Part shown: in pieces, positions 56,588 through 64,000 of the stretch
How positions within the stretch are numbered: the stretch's first letter is position 1
How the letters are laid out: the number at the start of each line of letters is the position of its first letter
Assembly: GCF_905475465.1 (NCBI RefSeq)
Contig: NC_062243.1
Location: 2,128,001 to 2,192,000 of the forward strand
Length of the DNA stretch: 64,000 nucleotides
DNA from: Pieris napi
Taxonomy: Eukaryota > Arthropoda > Insecta > Lepidoptera > Pieridae
Direction of reading: 5' to 3'
Program-made: the position numbers and the translations under genes
The notes under the pieces: generated by a model
Databases searched by the model: none
What the model was told of the DNA's origin: nothing
What the model saw: only the letters and a program-made list of their open reading frames with translations

Positions 56588-56888
56588 AGCAGACTAGCTG
56601 ATATGGTAAACGTCGTTTTGCCATGTATATCATTTATAATAAAAAATAGGGGTTGATCGTAGAGGTGAAAATTAGGTGTTGTATGTATTTTTTAAAGTTG
56701 TATCATAAAAAAAAATATAATCATAATTTAGGGGTTGACTAACCTTAACATTTAAGGGGATTAAAAAATAGATGTTGTCCGATTCTCAGACATACCCAAT
56801 ATGCACACAAAATTTCATGAGAATCGGTCAAGCCGTTTCGGAGGAGTTTAACTACAAACACCGCGACTCGAGAATTTAATATATTAGA
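56588..56888 (+). repeat. Short interspersed repeat family A
   Basis: CTAGCTGATATGGTAAACGT, GGGGTTGATCGTAGAGGTG, GAATCGGTCAAGCCGTTTCG and an AGAATTTAATATATTAGA end. A more diverged copy. Confidence 0.75.
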
Positions 56889-56889
56889 T

Positions 56890-57600
56890 GGTACCTTAGA
56901 AACGTAAATCAACGTTGTCTTTTACAAATTCGATGCTTACATTTCCATTGTTATTCACTTTGTGACAGATTTAAAATATATTAAAAAATGCAAAAAATAC
57001 ACATCTCTACTCAATAAATACACCATTTTTTCCTTATTATCTGAATATTAATTATGTTTGAACCACTAATCAATATGTTTATGTATAAATCGTCTTAATG
57101 CTACTCTAAACTCCCTCGCCCTCACGCAGATTATAAAAAATACAATTGCGGTCGTAATGAGATCTATTTCCGAAGCAGTCCACGTGCGACAGAACAAAGC
57201 TACTCAGCATACATTACGGAAAACCTTTCTAATCCGTTTATTTAGATTTCTACCCTCACGTCCTTTGAATACAAAATAGCTTGACCGCGCGAAATTCACG
57301 CAAAAATAAAGGTATTTGTTTAAAGATTTGTAGATCGATAAAGGTTTGGGAAATCGTAACACAATGGGTCCGCGAACAGGAGAATAATATTCTTGTACAG
57401 CGCACAGCTGTTAGAACCTTATAACTGCAATTATTAAAGACAGTTTTTCTTATATAACAAATATATCTCATAGAATGTGATATATCTTCTATAGTTTAAT
57501 TATTATTATTAGAGGTTTATTACACTTGGGCATACCTACAGCCAAGGAGGAAATAAAAGTATACACTCGGAAGTACAAGTAATTAATAATAAATAATTAC
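56890..57600. other. No gene identified
   Basis: Somewhat GC-richer at 57100-57300. No exon recognised on either strand. Confidence 0.3.
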
Positions 57601-57605
57601 TTAAG

Positions 57606-57820
57606 ATGTCATGTGGAACATGGTGTAATTGTTGCAGCTCCTTACAAACGTTGTGTAAAACAAAAAACTTGGCGATTAAAAAGAGTGCCGGGGAGTTTAT
57701 TGCCAGTTCTTCTCTTCCGTTCTACGCCCTTGATTTAAGAACTGGCAGTAAATGTAAAATTAGAAGCATTTCATATATATTTCTTTTTTGACGTTCATAA
57801 GTGTACATTGTGTTATAGTA
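57606..57820 (+). repeat. Dispersed repeat E, interrupted by a MITE
   Basis: Matches 31.43-31.66 kb through GTGTACATTGTGTTAT. The rest of the repeat (GAGTAAATGATTTTGAA) resumes at about 58391 after the MITE. Confidence 0.75.
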
Positions 57821-58378
57821 TAAGATCCCGCTATACAACGACCTTCACCGAGATGCTTATTTAATGAAACTTATTTTATATTTAATTTAATATGTCAATA
57901 AATATAATCCATATGGGTTGCCTAGCAAATTTCAGTCCAGAGTATGTTTAATTAATATTTAAAAAAAAAATTTTTTTATAATTAGCATGTAGTAAATTTT
58001 TTGAACTTTTTTCAATCAATATTTTTAATCAGGGTAGTATTATATATGTATCACTATAACCTTCTTTTATACTAAAGATGTATATATACTTTAGTGTCAC
58101 ATAAAAAATATACACATAAATAATTAATTGATTAAAAACAACCTAACTTTTGCATATTCTATGGGCTTCATACTTTCGATTGGTATAGAATTTATCTAAT
58201 AATCATACTGGTGAAATGTTTAAAAAAATATTTTTTTTTTAAATTAATTAAAAATACTCTGGACTGAAATTTGCTAGGCAACCCATATGGATTATATTTA
58301 TTGACATATTAAATTATATATAAAATAAGTTTCATTAAATAAGCATCTCGGTGAAGGTCGTTGTATAGCGGGATCTTA
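57821..58378. mobile_element. 558-bp long-TIR MITE with TA target duplication
   Basis: TAAGATCCCGCTATACAACG and its inverse mark the ends. The arms match almost perfectly for about 150 bases (57821-57975 versus 58378-58225). TA on both sides fits a Tc1/mariner-type insertion. It interrupts repeat E, so it came later. No transposase inside. Confidence 0.9.
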
Positions 58379-58394
58379 GACCATTACCTATATG

Positions 58395-59820
58395 AGTAAA
58401 TGATTTTGAATTTGAATCGGTCAAATGTAATTAATTTTTATACAATACTTTCATTGAAGGTATAGCTATTTATTTCAATACTCTGTGGATAGAGTACTCC
58501 ATTCCGAAATCAGTTTGGAATTCGTTCTTAAAATTTTACAACGCGAAGACAGTTTCATGTAATTTTTGTAACAAAGTTTTCTTCGCTTTCTATATCATAA
58601 ATAGAATCAAGTTACTAAAAGCTTAAGTTACTTCTTTTATTTCGAAAGTTCTCCAAAACAACGCACAGGCAAATTCAATTAAATCAGTGTTGGGCACAAG
58701 TGAGAGGCGGTTATTTCATATTATTTCAATATTACTTAAAGTACGATACATTTGGTTAAAATTAACCTTTATATAAACTAACGATACCAAATAACTAGGC
58801 CCTAATGCTCTAATACTCTCCGATAGAATTGTATCAAAGGAATAATACAAATAAGATCCCAAAATATACAAGTTTCAAAAATATATAAAAAACTATGTCA
58901 GAGTATACGACGATGTAATCATAGTAGTTGTCTCGTAAGATCAGTTATAATATGTTTTAAAAATTATCTTAATCATAAAAGCGCCACAACACTTGTTCTT
59001 TATAATTTTTCGTCTCTTTTAGTAGGTGATAAGCCAGTACCTAATGGGGATTTAAGTAGTAACAGTATAATTATTTGCTGTTTTTATTCTTTGCCATGGA
59101 TGCAATTTTTTTATTATATTGATGATACCGAAAGTGCAGGATGCATCATCGTTAATTAATTATATTTTTATATTCGACGTGTATTATGTATTTATTGTGC
59201 TTTTTTTAACTTTGACGCATTAGTTTTTTTTAATTTAAAGTATTATAATATTGTAATGAATGAATGATTTTTTTTATTAATGAATTAATGACATAAATTT
59301 ACAGCATACATGTCACACAATAATTATAATATTTACTTAACGTAATCTTCGTTCGATTTTAACCCTCTTGGTAATATAATCAGAAGAAATATTTTTATAT
59401 AAAGCAGTTTAGTCCATTTTAGAGTCAGTACTATTGAAGTGAAAACTTCTTAAGCATCGTTGTGATTTGAAAGTTGATGAAAAGAGATAGCCACATAAAT
59501 TCATAAGATTTAATGTGGGAGAAAAAAACTTTAAATATTTTAGTTTTTTATCGAAATTAAAGATTCGTTGAACTTAAAAATTTAAAATTGTAATGAAAAA
59601 TGAATTTAAAGAAAGTCAAATACTACATTTAGAGAGTTAAAAAAAGTCTTCTTACAAATTCTTAATTATAAAAAACTTTTTTTATCATTGTAGTTTTTAT
59701 GAAAATTAATAATTGATGTTAAACTTAAAAATTAAAATTTCTTTGTCTCATTAGCTTGTAACCAAAATTTTTGAAGGTTTCTCTTCTACCACGTGTTTTT
59801 TTTAGATATTCTTAGAAAAA
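58395..59820. other. AT-rich, no gene seen
   Basis: Very AT-rich; many chance short frames. Nothing recognised. Confidence 0.45.
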
Positions 59821-59824
59821 AATC

Positions 59825-60060
59825 CCCACCCAGCAATCCGGACCGAGTGAGAGGTTATAAAAAAGGAGGGGAACACCGAATTGGGAGTATTCTACGTTTG
59901 GCTCTCGGACGTGACCGATGTTTCGGTTGTGTTTAGTGGTTATACTGTGTATTAGTTTAGGCCTTTAGTTGTGTTAATTATTATTTTTGGTCGATTAATT
60001 TTTTATTGTTGTTAAATAAAATCATTTTGTAAGGAATAAAACTTCTTAAGCTAAGTGTTT
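59825..60060 (+). repeat. Possible solo LTR
   Basis: GTTATAAAAAAGG (about 59854-59866) is followed by a GC-richer leader (GGCTCTCGGACGTGACCGAT) and, 150 bases on, AATAAA words (about 60015 and 60036). This promoter-then-poly(A) layout is that of an insect LTR. No TG..CA ends, second LTR or internal genes were found. Confidence 0.3.
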
Positions 60061-60064
60061 TTTT

Positions 60065-60915
60065 TTAAATATTAACCGCTTCTGATTTCTAAGAATATAT
60101 TTATAAGCTATCCCACAGTCCGCTTTTTAATTTTACTTTACACCAAAGATAAGAAACAGCTCTCGCGTGCCCTAGAGACATAAATCGAACCAGTTAAATT
60201 ACATACCCGCCATTCACACGGGGATTAAGCTTACTAACGTATACAGTATTGACAAATACCTGAAAGTTCTCAAAGACTTGTGAAAAGCCTTTAAAAAAAG
60301 ACAGTTTTTGCTGCCAACACAATAGGACATAGGGATACAATAGGACGTACCCAAAGCTCTATTTTAAGAACTATCTATTTCTACACCAATTTCACAGAAT
60401 TTGGTAAAAAAATAGTACATAGTTGTTCGTAGAGTCGCTACGCAGCGTCGTAGTCATGTAATACAACTCCTTACCTGCATCAAGAAAACGGCGTAAAAGT
60501 TTATACGAATTTTATATCTCTCACAATACCCTATAAGTAAATTAAATCTTTATTCAATTCTACAAATTTTATATCTGTCACTTTCCCTTATACGTATTGA
60601 TAATATTAAATCAAATAAACATCTAAGAAGATACACAAAAAATTATAGTAATTAATAAAAGATGATAATTGATTTTCATTACACGCTTTATATTAGCTTC
60701 ACCTGTATGTATGTAACCGACTTCTTCGGACTCGATTTTGACCCACTTTAAACGGACAGATTTAATTCAAACTTTGTACACTTATCTTATATATATAAAG
60801 AATCAGCGACAATATAATAATTACAAAGGTTTATCTCGAAAAAACAATGTAATTTTTTTTAAGTCCACAAAGCAATACGATTAAATTGAGACAACACGTA
60901 TTGCTGCTAGGACTA
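60065..60915. other. No gene seen
   Basis: AT-rich sequence without recognised signal. Confidence 0.4.
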
Positions 60916-60924
60916 AAAAGTGGA

Positions 60925-61142
60925 AAATAAATATAGTTTAAAAACCTATAAAACACGCTTTTAAAGCACATCAAACTAAAAAGTGAAAAATAATTCCTAA
61001 TTTAGGCTGAAAATGGTTATGAACAAAAAATACTGGTACTATTTTTTTATAATATTTTATAATATTAGTACCATTATTTTCACATAGTACCATTTTCAGC
61101 CTAAATTAGGAATTATTTTTCATTTTTTTAAACTATATTTAT
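60925..61142. mobile_element. Small hairpin MITE with 34-bp perfect arms
   Basis: 60984-61017 and 61089-61122 are exact inverses (TAATTCCTAATTTAGGCTGA within). An outer match (AAAATAAATATAGTTTAAA) continues on both sides, with about 45 extra bases in the left arm. Ends not defined. Confidence 0.75.
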
Positions 61143-61144
61143 TT

Positions 61145-61630
61145 TAAAATCAGAAAACTCTTTTTTCACAACTAAACTACCTTCTTTATAACTGACCTAT
61201 GATATATATTACTAGCTGGTGATATTAGACGATCGGTTCTAGTAACGGTGTAATTTAAAGTAACAATTACATGTGTCAAAGTATTTTCTCATAATTCAAG
61301 GTTAAACATAGAGGAACAAACAAACAATCACGATGGTTAATTACTACTTTGGAGACTGAGAGACTTTGATTAAACGCCCTAAAATGGCTGACGCCTCACT
61401 GGTATCTGTAGTTTTTTATAAGATCTCCTATCTTATGATACCCTGATGTTTCATTTATTGGCTTAAGAAAACTACATAATGTAGTGTTAGTTGCAATATA
61501 TTGTTCTAAACGGCGATTACGGTTTACAGAAAAATGAAATATATTTCATTTCCAAACATAAAGGAAAAAAATGTTTGGAAAAAATAGATTAAACTAGATA
61601 ATTACTTATGATAGTGTTCACACTAACAAT
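61145..61630. other. No gene seen
   Basis: No recognised signal. Confidence 0.4.
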
Positions 61631-61634
61631 GCTC

Positions 61635-61740
61635 GAAGGTTCCTGAGTGCGCCCTTTTCTTGAAGGGCCCTAAGTCGAATCGGTTTGAAAATATCTCGAT
61701 GGGCAGCTGGTTCCAAGTATTGCTGGTGCGATCTAAGAGA
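61635..61740 (-). repeat. LINE 3' end scrap (family L)
   Basis: CCTTTTCTTGAAGGGCCCTA, then TCGAATCGGTTTGAAAATAT and GGGCAGCTGGTTCCAAGT: the inverse of the family L C-terminal region. Confidence 0.7.
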
Positions 61741-61940
61741 CGCTTGGTTCTCTACTCAAAATACGTAACGTTAATAATAGATTTCCGTAAACCCCTTCAT
61801 TAATACTTATTGCTCTAAGTTGATCAGATTTAAACATCATAATTTCTGATCGAATACCAGGTTTCCCGATTATATTTTTTTCAGCAATTTTTTTTTATCA
61901 ACTTGTAACCAACATTAAATTTATGTTATTATATATAATA

Positions 61941-62078
61941 TTAGTACACGACCTCCGACGGAGTGAAGGACTCCTAAAAATTCTTCCATTTGTCTCTGAT
62001 ACTCGCTACTATTTTCCAATATTTTCCCGCTATCTCTTTTATTTCCTCTTCCCAGGTTTCTCTTGGGTGTCCTCTCTT
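61941..62078 (-). repeat. LINE reverse-transcriptase C-terminal remnant
   Basis: On the minus strand it reads RGHPRETWEEEIKEIAGKYW, then KIVASIRDKWKNF, stop, ESFTPSEVVY, stop. The GRPRxTWxxEI..IAG..W and AxDRxxWKxLEEAFT pattern is a hallmark of the last residues of a widespread insect LINE protein. One internal stop. Confidence 0.75.
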
Positions 62079-62084
62079 TTTTTA

Positions 62085-62530
62085 GTTAACTACTAAAACA
62101 CCATTAGCGTTACGTACAATTACTAGGTTAATTTAAACATAAAAATGTAGCAATATGCATATATACGAAACCCTACTATCAGAGCGTAAAGGTACAATCC
62201 CTGTAAAATGTATTTTTAGCTGAGATAGCAGTATATTGCATGTGTGAACTCAGTGAATCATATGACCGGTCGACATCGTAATATCCGGAGCTATGACCGA
62301 ATGGCGGACGTCGATGCTCTGTTTTTATTTCTTTAAAATATCGTAACGTTCCAGTGTATAGTTAATTATTTATATTTGGTTCACACAAACTGTGACTGTT
62401 TGTAAACTTGTAATAATTCAACTTATTTACTTACTTATTTGATATTAGGGAGTAATAACTATTCTTAGTATTAATAAGTGTACGAACAAGCCACAATTAT
62501 CTCAATTAGTCCCAAAAGGGCTATTTTGTA
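62085..62530. other. No gene seen
   Basis: No recognised signal. Confidence 0.4.
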
Positions 62531-62535
62531 CAATT

Positions 62536-62800
62536 TTTGACCTCAGATTTCTGTTTCATGATCATTTGATAATCTAATTGGCAAGTGTGATAAGGGTGAT
62601 CAAGGTGATCAGCCTCCTGTGCCTGTCGCACGCCGTCGACTTTTTGGTTCTAACGCAAGCCGGCTTCCTCAATATTTGTTCCTTCACCGTTTGAGCGAAT
62701 GTTAAATGCGGACATAGAAAGAAAGTCCATTGGTCGAGAATCGAATCTACGACCTCAGGGATGAGAGTCGCACGCTGAAGCCACTAGGCCAACACTGCTC
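62536..62800 (-). mobile_element. tRNA-derived SINE, reverse copy
   Basis: The inverse A box (AGCCACTAGGCCAACACTGC) at about 62778-62797 and the inverse B-box region (GAATCGAATCTACGACCTCA). The body has a small local duplication near GTGATAAGGGTGATCAAGGT. Confidence 0.85.
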
Positions 62801-62804
62801 ACTA

Positions 62805-64000
62805 TTTCAATAACAATATGATAAAAGGTAATCGAAAGGGGAGAGATATTTTCTATAATCGCATATAAGACAAATAAAAAGTACAAGTAATTAGTTATAT
62901 GTTCCAACGGGTTAACACTGGGATAATCTTGGAATTACAGAATATTTTTCCCCTTTTCTCATCTTTAGAACTAAGTAAAGCCAGCCTCACCTGCTATTCA
63001 TTAAAATAAGAGGTTTATAAGTAACCCAAACTCGTTACAAATATAATGTAAAAGCTTCATTACCATTAAATGAGGCTTAGTGTAGCAAATTACATTCTTT
63101 GGTTTATTCTATATTATAATTTTCGTACAAAAATACGGTTCGTGAAGTTTATGAAAATTATTGAAGAAAATTGGGAGAGGACTTAGGAAAATAAAAAATG
63201 TTTTCTATTAATGTATATTATAGAAATGTGTTATTTTAAAGAACTAATAAAGAAGAAATATTTTATTGTAGACAGATTACTTTATTTAATTTATAATAGT
63301 CCATTTAGATATAGTAAAAAAGTACTTAATGATAAATGGCATATTTGTGGTAAAAAATAATATATATACGTAACTATTCTTCTCCTCTGAGAGGCACCTA
63401 TAATAATGTAAAATATTAGTTCTATAGTAGAATTTGATGCAAGAAACTATATGAATAACATTTGTAGGCATCAGATTTGTTCATGTGTTTCATTGATAAC
63501 TTTTAACTGGCAAGTACGTCAACCGTCTGATGTCGTCTGTTGTCGATTTTGACATGTAAGCAACATGTGGCGTTAATACGTAAGTACCAGTATTAATCAA
63601 ACACTAAGTTCTCATCTTAGGAAAATAAATAAAAAATACACAAACTGTATAAAGTTTATAAAATTAGTTTAGTGTTTTCTACGTAACACAATTTCAAAGT
63701 AAGGCACATTAGACTCTTGCCAAGCCGAGATAGAAAGCTCATCCAATATTTGTAATTGTATTGGTACAGTCAGTGATTAAGGTTTATGCAGTTTCAAATG
63801 GTTTACGATTTTAAACCTTATTGTTAAGGCATATGACACAAAAGAGTTTAAAAATATTTGTTGCGTAACAACCCGTCTTGTCTCTGCGGTGACCCGTGAT
63901 CACCCATTGTTCACTTTTCTGCCGAACGAATTGAGAGCTACTATTTTCGCTCCCCATTTCTTTATCTTTGGGTCGATGCAAACTTAGCATATACATTTAA
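62805..64000. other. AT-rich, no gene seen
   Basis: No convincing exon or repeat to the window end. Confidence 0.4.

Noticed and set aside
59825..60060. Full LTR retrotransposon
   Set aside because: Only one LTR-like promoter/poly(A) segment was found; no gag, pol, second LTR or primer-binding site.

Overview
The window looks like an AT-rich insect chromosome, most probably from a moth or butterfly (Lepidoptera). The reasons are a lepidopteran-style tRNA-derived SINE, many 5'-truncated LINE 3' ends of the kind common in Lepidoptera, abundant small inverted-repeat transposons, a metazoan 5S rRNA gene, and coding exons with GT-AG introns. There is no operon structure, CRISPR array or bacterial signal. 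Species cannot be fixed from the sequence alone.

Host genes are few. (1) A complete three-exon sugar/trehalose-type MFS transporter lies at 33415-36218 (+), about 498 residues; its first exon is only 22 codons long and must be assembled by hand. (2) A decayed relative of the same transporter lies on the opposite strand at 27.87-28.97 kb. It keeps an intron at the same position and phase, but has at least three frameshifts and a stop, and a mariner remnant sits in its intron. (3) A first-exon fragment of an odorant-receptor-like gene lies at 2998-3529 (-). (4) An orphan terminal exon lies at 46359-46504 (-). (5) A solitary, intact 5S rRNA gene lies at 24642-24761 (+). A possible short first exon at 37708-37762 (+) is weak.

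The rest is mobile DNA and unremarkable AT-rich sequence. 0-1.4 kb: an internally deleted LINE and a short repeat. 2.3-2.9 kb: a 570-bp inverted-repeat element with TACA target duplications. 5.6-17.3 kb: LINE tails, a Harbinger-derived MITE, SINE and other repeats. 17.9-19.1 kb: a 146-bp near-perfect hairpin and a TIR element. 19.2-23.8 kb: a PIF/Harbinger element that has become a tandem dimer inside one TTA target duplication, with a second Harbinger MITE nested in one unit. 24-33 kb: 5S gene, LINE tails, MFS pseudogene. 33-38 kb: MFS gene. 38-53 kb: SINEs, LINE tails, several MITE families, and a TIR element whose end has expanded into four ~120-bp tandem units. 55.0-55.6 kb: a Harbinger derivative that keeps the starts of both its MADF gene and its transposase gene. 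57.6-58.4 kb: a long-TIR, TA-flanked MITE inserted in a LINE tail. 58.4-64 kb: mostly AT-rich sequence with a possible LTR and LINE/SINE remnants.

No autonomous mobile element is intact here. The main themes are repeated, independent reduction of PIF/Harbinger elements to non-autonomous forms, and duplication followed by decay of a Tret1-like transporter.
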